From assembly GCA_910585995.1 (NCBI GenBank), contig CAJUGG010000016.1, positions 1 to 20,137 on the forward strand: a stretch of DNA of 20,137 nucleotides, written 5' to 3'. Position numbers and translations under genes: made by a program. The DNA is from an uncultured Lachnospiraceae bacterium. Lineage in GTDB: Bacteria > Bacillota > Clostridia > Lachnospirales > Lachnospiraceae. Numbering within the stretch: position 1 is the stretch's first letter; every line of letters starts with the position of its first letter. The notes below the pieces were generated by a model. The model had not been told where the DNA came from. It was given only the letters and a program-made list of their open reading frames with translations, and did not search any database. Below are positions 14,001-20,137 of this stretch, piece after piece.

Positions 14001-15344
14001 GTTGAGCTGCACATTATCCACTGTGTGATTTTTGATGCGGATACATTTCATATCCTGTCCGCCGATGTCCAGAATACAGTCTACTTCCGGATCAAAAAAC
14101 TGGGCGGCATAGTAATGGGAGATCGTCTCCACTTCGCCCTCGTCGAGCATCAGCGCAGCTTTGACCAAAGCTTCCCCATAGCCGGTGGAGCAGGAGCGGA
14201 CAATGTGTGCTTTTTCGGGAAGCTTTGCAAAAAGATCTTTTAAGGCTTCAAGCGTAATATGTAAGGTATTTCCGTTGTTGCTGTGATAAAAAGAATAAAG
14301 CAGAGAGCCGTCTTCCCCAACAAGAGCGATCTTGGTCGTGGTGGAGCCGGCGTCGATTCCAAGGAAACAGTCCCCTTCATAGGATGCTAAGTCTTTTTTC
14401 TGAACCGTTGCTTTTTGATGTCTGGCTTCAAAAGAAGCAAACGCTTCCTGGCTATCGAACAGAGGTTCGAGACGTTCCACTTCAAAGGCAATCTGGATCT
14501 TGTCATTGAGACGCTTGATCAGATCTCTGGCAAAGACCGAAGTCTCCTGTTTGGATAAAAGAGCAGAACCAGCAGCCGCAAACAGATGAGAGTGGTCCGG
14601 GATAATCGTATGTTCTTCATCCAGCTGCAGGGTGCGGATAAAGGTCTGGCGAAGCTCTGATAAAAAGTGGAACGGTCCGCCTAGAAAAGCCACATGTCCG
14701 CGGATGGGTTTGCCGCAGGCCAAGCCGCTGATGGTCTGATTGACCACAGCCTGAAAGATCGAAGCAGACAAGTCTTCTTTGGTGGCGCCTTCATTGATCA
14801 GAGGCTGGATGTCAGTCTTGGCGAAGACACCGCATCTGGCAGCGATGGAATAGAGCGCCTGATAGCCTTTGGCGTATTCATTTAAGCCTGAGGCATCTGT
14901 CTGTAAAAGGGAGGCCATCTGATCGATAAAAGATCCTGTACCTCCAGCGCAAATCCCATTCATGCGCTGCTCCACGTTGCCGCCTTCAAAATAGATGATC
15001 TTGGCATCCTCTCCGCCTAACTCGATGGCGACATCGGTCTTGGGTGCGTAGGTCTTAAGAGCTTCTGCCACGGCCACAACTTCCTGGGCAAATGGCACTT
15101 CCAAATATTGTGCCAGAGTCAGGCCGCCGGAACCCGTGATGACTGGATAGATATTCATTGGCCCTAAGGATTTGACTGCACGTGTCAAAAGCAGAGAAAG
15201 AGTCTCTTGAATATTGGCATAATGCCGTTCATAATCGGAAAATAAGATCTGATTCGCGTGGTCTAAAACAGCGATTTTTACAGTAGTGGAACCAATATCG
15301 ATTCCAAGACGATAACATTTATTCATATATTTGGCAATGGACAT
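11070..15344 (-). CDS. Two-headed 2-hydroxyacyl-CoA dehydratase activator-related protein
   Basis: A 1424-residue protein of the BadF/BadG/BcrA/BcrD ATPase family. These activators use ATP to push an electron into 2-hydroxyacyl-CoA dehydratases or benzoyl-CoA reductases. Two activator domains lie in tandem: residues about 10-270 (GIDIGSTTVKIA, IELGGEDAK, C132 and C171) and about 325-590 (GIDAGSTTTKIA, DIGGQDMK, C451 and C490). These Cys pairs match those that hold the bridging [4Fe-4S] cluster. Then come a Cys group (C611, C614, C618, C637) opening a DUF2229-like region, and a long C-terminal part with GRPYHIDKEINHGIPE and LNSFGCGLDA, resembling the dehydratase subunit fold. The start at 15344 has AGGTG at good spacing; five residues further up is possible. 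No dehydratase, CoA transferase or electron-transfer flavoprotein gene is adjacent, so its partner is unknown. Such large forms are common in clostridia. The stop is inside the outer edge of the large palindrome. Confidence 0.9.
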   Translation of the reverse strand: MSIAKYMNKCYRLGIDIGSTTVKIAVLDHANQILFSDYERHYANIQETLSLLLTRAVKSLGPMNIYPVITGSGGLTLAQYLEVPFAQEVVAVAEALKTYAPKTDVAIELGGEDAKIIYFEGGNVEQRMNGICAGGTGSFIDQMASLLQTDASGLNEYAKGYQALYSIAARCGVFAKTDIQPLINEGATKEDLSASIFQAVVNQTISGLACGKPIRGHVAFLGGPFHFLSELRQTFIRTLQLDEEHTIIPDHSHLFAAAGSALLSKQETSVFARDLIKRLNDKIQIAFEVERLEPLFDSQEAFASFEARHQKATVQKKDLASYEGDCFLGIDAGSTTTKIALVGEDGSLLYSFYHSNNGNTLHITLEALKDLFAKLPEKAHIVRSCSTGYGEALVKAALMLDEGEVETISHYYAAQFFDPEVDCILDIGGQDMKCIRIKNHTVDNVQLNEACSSGCGSFIETFAKSLNLSIQDFAKSALFAKNPIDLGTRCTVFMNSRVKQAQKEGAGVDDISAGLAYSVIKNALFKVIKVSDASSLGQHIVVQGGTFYNNAVLRSLEKIADCEVIRPDIAGIMGAFGAALIARERYEGQQTTMLSRDQMEALTYSTSMTKCHGCTNNCRLTINKFSGGRRFISGNRCERGLGKEKKEQTAPNLFAYKNKRLFSYTSLPETEAARGLVGIPRVLNLYENYPFWFTFFTRLHYRVVLSPESTHELYEQGIESIPSESECYPAKLAHGHVKWLLQHNISFIFYPCVPYERQEFQDANNHYNCPIVTSYAENIKNNMEELASERYDFRNPFLSFESLEILTQRLIEEFQGEKDMTAAEIKEAAEAAWKELKKAREDICQKGEETLRWMEETHTHGIVLAGRPYHIDKEINHGIPELINSYGMAVLTEDSISHLQTEERPLRVMDQWTYHSRLYAAANYVKTREDLDLIQLNSFGCGLDAVTTDQVNEILSNSGKIYTCLKIDEISNLGAARIRIRSLLSAIRVREKKKESRKIVSSAYKRVVFTEEMRKNYTILCPDMSPIHFNLLEAAFCSCGYKIRVLPKAGKQAVDLGLKYVNNDACYPSLLVIGQIMEAVLSGTYDLTKTAILISQTGGGCRASNYIGFIRRALEKAGYPDIPVISINLSGLEKNPGFKFTPEMLLKGIYALVFGDLFMRLLYHTRPYELSKGEANKTYERLNRRCKAFLLKRRPSFSSFKRLCNEIVDTFDHILVNNEIKPKVGIVGEILVKFSPSANNGLVDLLEEEGAEAVVPDLMDFLLYCFKNTEFRAQYLGKKRFSAYMGRLGIRALEFFRAPANKALKRSVHFSPASNIDHMAKMAEEIVSLGNQTGEGWFLTAEMLELMEGGTSNIICTQPFACLPNHIVGKGVIKELRKRHPGANIVAIDYDPGASEVNQLNRIKLMLSTAFKNLDKPAERRKEA

Positions 15345-15384
15345 GCCTTCACCTCGCATTTTTCTTTGGTTTTTGACATGCTAT

Positions 15385-15413
15385 ATTATATGAAAACTTA
15401 CCAAGAGAGTCCA
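15385..15413 (-). promoter_or_regulatory. Weak candidate promoter for the dehydratase-activator gene
   Basis: On the minus strand a perfect TATAAT (15390-15385) lies about 40 bases upstream of the start at 15344. The -35 region at 17-base spacing reads TGGACT, a poor match. The region is AT-rich and divergent from the promoter at 15452, so a promoter is expected somewhere here. Confidence 0.4.
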
Positions 15414-15451
15414 TAAAAATGTTGTTAAGATTGAGAAGAGAAGATGTATCG

Positions 15452-15480
15452 TTGACAAAAGAGAGCGGAAAAACTATAAT
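15452..15480 (+). promoter_or_regulatory. Consensus sigma-A promoter for the rhomboid-like gene
   Basis: TTGACA (15452-15457), a 17-base spacer and TATAAT (15475-15480) match the consensus in every base and in spacing. Transcription would start about 45 bases before the ATG at 15531. A fully consensus promoter suggests strong, constitutive expression unless repressed. Confidence 0.88.
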
Positions 15481-15530
15481 AAGCGTATTCGGATGAAATA
15501 CGAGATTGGATGGAGAGAAAGGGTTTTCAT

Positions 15531-16400
15531 ATGAGATGGATTGATCGGATGGAACGCAGGTTTGGAAGATATGCGATCCGCAATTTGATGTATTATATTA
15601 TTATACTGTATGCTTTGGGATTTGTAGTGCAGGTAGTATCCCCAGGGCTTTATTATGAATATCTGGCCTTGGATGCTGCAGCGATCTGCAGAGGGGAAAT
15701 CTGGCGGATCTTTACCTTTATCATCCAGCCGCCCACCGGAAGTTTTCTCTTTATCTTTTTCTCGTTGTATCTGTATTATATGATTGGCAAGATGTTAGAG
15801 TATCAGTGGGGGGCTTTTAAGTTTAATCTGTACTTTTTTTCCGGACTTTTTCTGCATGTGCTGGTGTGTGTGCTGATCTATCTGGTGACAGGGCTTAATC
15901 TGTCCTACGGAACCATGTATCTGAATATGTCGCTGTTTTTTGCCTTTGCAGCACTGTTCCCGGATGTGCAGTTTTTGCTGTTTTTTATTCTTCCTATCAA
16001 ATGTAAATATCTGGGCTACGCCAACGGTTTGTATTTTATCATCACGATTGTCACAGGTTTTATTGTACCTATGCGTAGCGAGATCTGGTATTCTCTGGCA
16101 GGATTTGGGATCATCGCTGTCCCGGCGAACAGTGTGGCGGCGCTGGTATCGTTTTTGAATTTTATCATCTTCTTTTTGGCGATGCGCAGAAACAAATTTT
16201 CAGCCAAAGACATCAAGAGGCGCAGAACCTATGAGAAAAAAATAAAGACGGCCACTGTAAAGAGTACCCATCATCGCTGTGCGGTCTGTGGCCGTACCGA
16301 AAAGGACGGAGATGACCTGGAATTTCGTTTTTGTTCCAAATGTACAGGAAATTATGAATACTGCCAGGATCATCTGTTCACCCATGAACATCGAAAATAG
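15531..16400 (+). CDS. Rhomboid-fold membrane protein without protease residues, with C-terminal zinc ribbon
   Basis: A 289-residue integral membrane protein with about six hydrophobic segments in its first 210 residues. The EIWRIFTF stretch after the first segment, LEYQWG, and LFPDVQFLLFFILPIKCKYLGY match the WR, ExxWG and FP(x)nP(I/V)KxKW landmarks of the rhomboid superfamily. The catalytic GxSG serine is replaced (the region reads YLNMSLFFAFAALFP) and no catalytic His is seen in the last segment, so it is probably a pseudoprotease. After a basic stretch, residues 250-289 form a zinc ribbon: C250-x2-C253, C268-x2-C271 and a following Cys/His-rich tail (CQDHLFTHEH). The start at 15531 has AAAGGG seven bases upstream; an ATG at 15510 has no site. 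A monocistronic unit with its own promoter and terminator. The role is unknown; membrane-protein quality control or a chaperone-like task is inference from other inactive rhomboids. Confidence 0.8.
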   Translation: MRWIDRMERRFGRYAIRNLMYYIIILYALGFVVQVVSPGLYYEYLALDAAAICRGEIWRIFTFIIQPPTGSFLFIFFSLYLYYMIGKMLEYQWGAFKFNLYFFSGLFLHVLVCVLIYLVTGLNLSYGTMYLNMSLFFAFAALFPDVQFLLFFILPIKCKYLGYANGLYFIITIVTGFIVPMRSEIWYSLAGFGIIAVPANSVAALVSFLNFIIFFLAMRRNKFSAKDIKRRRTYEKKIKTATVKSTHHRCAVCGRTEKDGDDLEFRFCSKCTGNYEYCQDHLFTHEHRK

Positions 16401-16428
16401 AGTGCTTTTTATAAAGAGACAAGACAGG

Positions 16429-16476
16429 GCTTTCTGACTCGGCAAATGTGTGCGGTGCGAGTCAGAAAGTCTTTTT
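16429..16476 (+). terminator. Rho-independent terminator related to the large palindrome
   Basis: CTTTCTGACTCG (16430-16441) pairs perfectly with CGAGTCAGAAAG (16458-16469), with a 16-base loop and a T run (TCTTTTT, to about 16475). It ends the rhomboid-like transcript. Its inner part, CTGACTCGGCAAATGTGTGC, matches 18 of 20 bases of 10861-10880, and GTGCGAGTCAG (16455-16465) is identical to 10993-11003, so the hairpin and the large palindrome share an origin or a function. Confidence 0.85.
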
Positions 16477-16482
16477 CACGAA

Positions 16483-16509
16483 CCGAATGTATTGCCCAAA
16501 CATAGGATA
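16483..16509 (+). promoter_or_regulatory. Candidate mother-cell (sigma-K/sigma-E type) promoter of the cotJ operon
   Basis: CATAGGATA (16501-16509) fits the sigma-K -10 consensus CATANNNTA and, less well, that of sigma-E. AACC (16481-16484) supplies the AC of a -35 about 16 bases upstream. No sigma-A-like promoter is seen in the gap. cotJ is known to be sigma-E dependent in Bacillus subtilis; the exact sigma factor here is open. Confidence 0.45.
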
Positions 16510-16542
16510 AAGGGAAGGAAAACAGAGAAAGGATTATGAAAA

Positions 16543-16743
16543 TTGGAAGATTATCAAAGATTTTCACCTTCCCGGCCGCAGGGTCCGGGTTTTGGCAGAC
16601 CGGATAATTTCCCGGTTGCCATGGCATATGTTCCGTGGCAGCGCTGGAATACGGTGTACGATCTGGAAAAAGGGTTGCCCATTGGAACCATTTTTCCAGA
16701 ACTGAATAAACCATTCCTTGGTGTGAGAGGAGGATGCAGATAA
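16543..16743 (+). CDS. cotJA: Spore coat associated protein CotJA
   Basis: A 66-residue protein with the CotJA core MAYVPWQRWNTVYD, then GLPIGTIFPELNKPF. CotJA is a small component of the inner spore coat, made in the mother cell together with CotJB and CotJC. The reading frame seems to start with TTG at 16543, nine bases after AAAGGA; the ATG at 16536 is in another frame and gives only a short peptide. The N-terminal 25 residues (proline, glycine and arginine rich) are variable in the family. Its stop overlaps the cotJB start (TAATG). Confidence 0.88.
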   Translation: MEDYQRFSPSRPQGPGFGRPDNFPVAMAYVPWQRWNTVYDLEKGLPIGTIFPELNKPFLGVRGGCR

Positions 16744-17012
16744 TGGCACAAAAAGCACCGACCAGGCAGCAGATGCTTCAATGGATCAATATGGTCAGTT
16801 TTGCAGTTACTGAGGCGAATCTGTATCTGAATACACATCCGGATGATGCGGCAGCACTTGCCTATTTTCAAGAATACAGCCGTCTGAGAAATCAGGCTTT
16901 GGAAGATTTTGCTTCCATGTTTGGCCCCCTTACGGTGGATACTGCAAAGGGAAACCGTAAAAAATGGGAATGGATCAACCAGCCATGGCCATGGGAAGGA
17001 GGAGCTTGCTAA
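16743..17012 (+). CDS. cotJB: Spore coat protein CotJB
   Basis: An 89-residue protein with the CotJB features: an N-terminal helix (QQMLQWINMVSFAVTEANLY), TLNTHPDDxxAL-type NTHPDDAAALAYF, then NQALEDFASMFGPLT and the C-terminal WEWINQPWPWEGG. It acts with CotJA and CotJC in the spore coat. The start at 16743 is nine bases after AGAGGAGG; the in-frame ATG at 16734 directly abuts that site and cannot be used with it. It is followed at once by the cotJC remnant. Confidence 0.92.
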   Translation: MAQKAPTRQQMLQWINMVSFAVTEANLYLNTHPDDAAALAYFQEYSRLRNQALEDFASMFGPLTVDTAKGNRKKWEWINQPWPWEGGAC

Positions 17013-17201
17013 ATGTGGAATTATGAAAAGCGATTGGAATATCCCATCAACATCAAAAACCCGGACCCCAAGCTGGCGCAGATGATCATCACACAGTTCG
17101 GAGGTCCTGATTGCAAAAGGATATTCTTGCGGTTTTGGCTCGAAAATGTTATATTAAAATTAATATATTTTAGGCAGCAGGAGGGTCAAAAGAAGAGATG
17201 A
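17013..17201 (+). pseudogene. cotJC: cotJC remnant (manganese-catalase-like spore coat protein, truncated)
   Basis: The first 33 codons (17013-17111; MWNYEKRLEYPINIKN to ITQFGGPD) match the start of CotJC, a manganese-catalase-like protein of about 190 residues. After GGPD the frame changes to unrelated residues (CKRIFLRFWLENVI...) and stops at 17201 inside trkA. The whole ferritin-like domain with the metal ligands is gone, so no catalase activity is possible. The gene still has a good ribosome site (AAGGAGGAG) and starts right after the cotJB stop. The sharp loss of similarity near 17111 points to a deletion of about 150 codons; a chimeric assembly is the alternative. Confidence 0.85.
17127..17155 (+). 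promoter_or_regulatory. Candidate promoter of trkAH
   Basis: TTGCGG (17127-17132), a 17-base spacer and TATATT (17150-17155) lie about 43 bases before the trkA start, just beyond the cotJC breakpoint. The -10 is good, the -35 moderate. It lies in the AT-rich stretch that is not cotJC sequence and so probably came with trkA. Confidence 0.5.
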
Positions 17202-18607
17202 ATATTATCGTTGCAGGTTGCGGAAAAGTGGGGAGTGTCCTTGCGGAGCAACTGAGCCGGGAAGGGCATGATATCACAGTGATTGATGAGGATTCAGATG
17301 TAGTTCAGCATATCACCAATGCAGCTGATGTAAGAGGAATCGTCGGCAATGTGGCAAGCTACAATATTCAACAAGATGCGGGTATTGGGAAGGCAGATCT
17401 TTTGATTGCAGTGACCGATGCGGATGAAGTGAATCTGTTAAGTTGTCTGATCGCCAAAAAAGCAGGCGGATGTCAGACCATTGCCCGTGTAAGAAATCCA
17501 GTCTATCACCAGGAGATCCAGCATATCAAAGAAGAATTAGGGCTATCCTTGGTAATCAATCCGGAATGGGCGGCGGCTACGGAGATGGCCAGGCTTTTAA
17601 GGTTTCCGTCAGCGATTGATATCGATACCTTTGCCAGAGGCCGGATCGAGCTTCTGAGGTTTCGAATAGACGAAGGCAGCCCGCTGTGTGACCAGCAGAT
17701 TAAGAACCTGACCATTCTCTCTCGATGTGAAGTGCTGATCTGCGTGGTGGAGCGTAAAAAGGAAGTATTGATCCCGGATGGAGAGATCCGGCTGCAGGCC
17801 AATGACACCATCTCTATTGTAGCTTCTCCGGTCAATGCGAGTAAATTTTTCCGTCAGATCGGCATTCAGACCAATCAGGTGAAAAATACCATGATTATTG
17901 GTGGAGGCAAAGCTGCATTCTATCTGGCAAAACGTCTGATGGAGATGGGGATTCAGGTGAAGATCGTAGAAAAGAACCGGGAGCACTGCGAGAAGCTGTG
18001 TGACCTGTTGCCTAAAGCTATGATTATCTGCGGAGACGGGACAGACCAGGAACTTTTAGCAGAAGAAGGGCTGGCAGAGGCAGAAGGATTTGTGGCGCTT
18101 ACCAATATGGATGAAGAAAATGTGATGCTGTCTCTCTATGCCAAGAGCATGAGTAAGGGGAAGAAGATCACCAAGATCAACAACAATACATATGACAATA
18201 TTATCTCTACACTGGATATTGGAAGTATCATCCACCCCAAACATATCACGGCAGAAAATATCCTGCAATATGTGCGTGCCATGCAAAATTCCATCGGCAG
18301 CAATGTGGAGACGCTGTACCGCTTAGTGGACGGAAGAGCAGAGGCGCTGGAATTTACGGTAAAAGAAAAGGGAGCTACCACAGATACTCCTCTTCAGGCG
18401 CTCGAATTAAAGTCGAATCTTTTGGTCTGTGCCATTCACAGAAAGGGCAAAGTGATTATTCCCAAAGGCCAGGACTGTCTGCAGGTAGGGGATTCAGTTA
18501 TCATCATCACAACAGACTGTGGAAAATTAAATGATATCGAAGATATCCTGAACAGATCTTCTTCAGCTTCCACAGCCCGTCAGACGAAGGCGGAAGGTGA
18601 ATCATGA
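17198..18607 (+). CDS. trkA: Trk potassium uptake system regulatory subunit TrkA
   Basis: TrkA (469 residues) is the cytoplasmic ring that binds NAD(H)/ATP and gates the TrkH channel. It has two copies of the RCK unit. The first starts with IIVAGCGKVGSVLAEQLS, a complete Rossmann GxGxxG with a following acidic residue (VIDED), and the second with MIIGGGKAAFYLAKRLMEMG and KIVEKN. Each nucleotide domain is followed by an RCK_C (TrkA_C) domain, at about 140-220 and 370-450, e.g. IRLQANDTISIVASP and CLQVGDSVIIIT. Length fits the family. The start at 17198 is served by AGGAGGG (17179-17185), a somewhat long spacing of 12 bases. It overlaps trkH by ATGA. Confidence 0.95.
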   Translation: MNIIVAGCGKVGSVLAEQLSREGHDITVIDEDSDVVQHITNAADVRGIVGNVASYNIQQDAGIGKADLLIAVTDADEVNLLSCLIAKKAGGCQTIARVRNPVYHQEIQHIKEELGLSLVINPEWAAATEMARLLRFPSAIDIDTFARGRIELLRFRIDEGSPLCDQQIKNLTILSRCEVLICVVERKKEVLIPDGEIRLQANDTISIVASPVNASKFFRQIGIQTNQVKNTMIIGGGKAAFYLAKRLMEMGIQVKIVEKNREHCEKLCDLLPKAMIICGDGTDQELLAEEGLAEAEGFVALTNMDEENVMLSLYAKSMSKGKKITKINNNTYDNIISTLDIGSIIHPKHITAENILQYVRAMQNSIGSNVETLYRLVDGRAEALEFTVKEKGATTDTPLQALELKSNLLVCAIHRKGKVIIPKGQDCLQVGDSVIIITTDCGKLNDIEDILNRSSSASTARQTKAEGES

Positions 18608-20049
18608 ATCGCAAAATGATCGGTTATATTATTGGAAGCATGGTGCAGATGGAAGCCGCTTTTTTGTTGGTTCCCATGCTGACTGCTTTGATTTATCAGG
18701 AGCGCTGCCTTTTGGTGTTTTTGGGGACTGCGCTGTTTTGTGTGGTGCTTGGAAGTGTCATAAAAGGAAAGAAACCAGAAAATGCAACGATTTTTTCGTC
18801 CGAAGGATATATCAGTGTGGCTCTGTGCTGGATTGTCATGAGTATCTGCGGTGCGATTCCTCTGTATCTCAGCGGATATTTTCCCAATCCGGTGGATGCG
18901 CTTTTTGAGATTGTGTCCGGTTTTACCACGACAGGAGCGACGATTTTATCGGATGTGGAGATCTTGCCTCGTGCGGTACTGATGTGGAGGAGCTTTTCTC
19001 ACTGGATCGGCGGTATGGGCGTACTGGTGTTCATGCTGGCGATTCTGCCCATAGCGGGAGCCTCCAGTATGTATCTGATGCGCGCGGAGAGTCCTGGACC
19101 CTCCGTGGGAAAACTGGTGCCCAAGGTACGCAGCACTGCGAAGATCTTGTATGTGATCTATTTTTGCCTGACTATAGCGGAGATGCTTCTTTTGGTGGTC
19201 GCAGGATGTCCGCTGTTTGACTCTGTAAACCTGGCTTTTGCCACAGCAGGAACCGGAGGTTTTGGGGTGCTAAACAGCAGTGCCGGAGATTACAATGCAG
19301 TGATTCAAGTGATACTTACCATCTTTATGTTACTCTTTGGCGTGAACTTTAATGTCTATTTTTTGATCTACTCAAGAGAGCTAAAAGAGGCGTTTCGGTG
19401 TGAAGAGGCGCGTTTTTATCTGGGAATTGTCGGTGGAGCGATCCTTTTGATCACACTGAATACTTATCATATGTTCCACGGAGTGAGAGAGGCGCTTTTG
19501 CATGTGTCGTTCCAGGTGGCTTCGATTATCACCACCACTGGATTTTCCACGGTGGACTTTGACCTTTGGCCGGAATTTTCCAGGACGATTATGGTGATAT
19601 TGATGTTTGTGGGAGCCTGCGCAGGCAGTACAGGCGGCGGCATCAAAGTCTCCCGAATTGTCATTATGGCCAAGACGATTAAAAAAGAGTTGTCTGTGAT
19701 TGCACATCCAAGAACGGTGCGCAAGACCCGGTTTGAGGGAAAACAGGTAGAGCATGAAATCTTGCGTTCGATCAATGTATTTTTGATCTCTTATCTGGCG
19801 ATCTTTATGCTGTCTGTGTTGCTGATCTCTTTGGATAACCTGGATGCGATTACAAATTTTACTGCGGTTGCCTCCACGATGAACAACATCGGTCCTGGCC
19901 TGGCAAAAGTAGGGCCTACGCAGAATTTTGCGCTGTATTCTAATCTTTCCAAAGTGGTACTGATTGCAGATATGCTGATCGGAAGACTGGAGATCTTCCC
20001 GATGCTGATCTTGTGTACGCTTGGCCTTAGAAAAAAGCGCTGGAGTTAG
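18604..20049 (+). CDS. trkH: Trk potassium uptake system membrane subunit TrkH
   Basis: TrkH (481 residues) is the K+-translocating membrane subunit. Four pore-loop repeats are visible: SGFTTTGATIL, ATAGTGGFGVLN, ITTTGFSTVDF and ASTMNNIGPGLAK, each giving the selectivity-filter glycine. Hydrophobic helices fill the rest. GACAGSTGGGIKVSRI is the conserved cytosolic loop. The protein ends LGLRKKRWS, as is usual. The ATG overlaps the trkA stop (ATGA) and the trkA tail supplies GAAGG as a ribosome site, so the subunits are produced together. The gene is complete within the window. Confidence 0.95.
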   Translation: MNRKMIGYIIGSMVQMEAAFLLVPMLTALIYQERCLLVFLGTALFCVVLGSVIKGKKPENATIFSSEGYISVALCWIVMSICGAIPLYLSGYFPNPVDALFEIVSGFTTTGATILSDVEILPRAVLMWRSFSHWIGGMGVLVFMLAILPIAGASSMYLMRAESPGPSVGKLVPKVRSTAKILYVIYFCLTIAEMLLLVVAGCPLFDSVNLAFATAGTGGFGVLNSSAGDYNAVIQVILTIFMLLFGVNFNVYFLIYSRELKEAFRCEEARFYLGIVGGAILLITLNTYHMFHGVREALLHVSFQVASIITTTGFSTVDFDLWPEFSRTIMVILMFVGACAGSTGGGIKVSRIVIMAKTIKKELSVIAHPRTVRKTRFEGKQVEHEILRSINVFLISYLAIFMLSVLLISLDNLDAITNFTAVASTMNNIGPGLAKVGPTQNFALYSNLSKVVLIADMLIGRLEIFPMLILCTLGLRKKRWS

Positions 20050-20056
20050 GCGTTTG

Positions 20057-20099
20057 AAAGAAAAGTGTAATTTCTTAAAATTTACACTTTTCTTTTTTT
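20057..20099 (+). terminator. Rho-independent terminator of trkAH
   Basis: AAAGAAAAGTGTAA (20057-20070) pairs perfectly with TTACACTTTTCTTT (20082-20095), followed by a T run to 20099. It lies seven bases after the trkH stop. The symmetrical A and T runs make it a candidate terminator in both directions. Confidence 0.9.
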
Positions 20100-20117
20100 A
20101 AATTATGTGTTAAAATA

Positions 20118-20137
20118 TTAACGTTAAATAATTAACG
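20118..20137. promoter_or_regulatory. Operator-like palindrome TTAACGTTAA with a second half copy at the window edge
   Basis: TTAACGTTAA (20118-20127) is a perfect 10-base palindrome, and TTAACG occurs again at 20132-20137, where the window ends, 14 bases from the first. The setting, after a terminator and probably upstream of the next gene, suits a repressor or activator site. AT-rich sequence makes chance more likely, and the next gene is not visible. Confidence 0.3.

Noticed and set aside
15373..15390. TTGACA followed by TATATTATAT on the plus strand as a promoter.
   Set aside because: The two elements are only about four bases apart, far too close for sigma-A. The true plus-strand promoter is at 15452-15480.

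Overview
The window reads as a chromosomal segment of a spore-forming, gut-type Clostridia, most likely Lachnospiraceae. The support is a Firmicutes-style 23S rRNA 3' end at the left edge, strong GGAGG ribosome sites throughout, a cotJ spore-coat operon, and a giant two-headed 2-hydroxyacyl-CoA dehydratase activator typical of anaerobic clostridia. Genus cannot be fixed from what is visible.

Layout. (1) 1-160: last bases of 23S rRNA and a terminator; no 5S rRNA or tRNA follows. (2) 277-1899: a secreted protein of six bacterial SH3 repeats, closed by a strong terminator. (3) 1944-8127: an extended -10 promoter and a tightly packed operon encoding the five poorly understood protein families named after Salmonella STM4015, STM4014, STM4013, STM4012 and STM4011: a leucine-rich-repeat protein, an ATP-grasp enzyme, an alkaline-phosphatase-superfamily hydrolase and two radical SAM enzymes. 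The last radical SAM protein is fused here to a HAD-hydrolase domain, and a GNAT acetyltransferase follows. This is the best candidate for an undescribed biochemical system in the window. (4) 8136-10792: a separate promoter, a shrunken sirtuin-like protein, hisH, hisF and ung. (5) 10793-11080: a near-complete palindrome of about 275 bp filling the gap between convergent genes. (6) 11070-15344, minus strand: the two-headed dehydratase activator. (7) 15531-16400: a rhomboid-fold membrane protein without the catalytic residues, carrying a zinc ribbon, ended by a hairpin related in sequence to the large palindrome. (8) 16543-17201: cotJA, cotJB and a cotJC cut off after about 33 codons. (9) 17198-20049: trkA-trkH potassium uptake, then a terminator and an operator-like sequence at the right edge.

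How the genes work together. The STM401x genes overlap or nearly touch (ATGA overlap, 3-nt gap, 9-nt gap, 47-bp overlap), so they are probably co-translated and act in one pathway. Its chemistry, read from the domains, would combine ATP-dependent ligation, two radical steps, one or two phosphate/phosphonate-type hydrolase folds and possibly acetylation. No precursor peptide or transporter is visible. HisH and HisF form one enzyme, imidazole glycerol phosphate synthase, but sit away from any other his gene. TrkA and TrkH form one K+ uptake system. Family assignments come from recognition of motifs, not from a database search.
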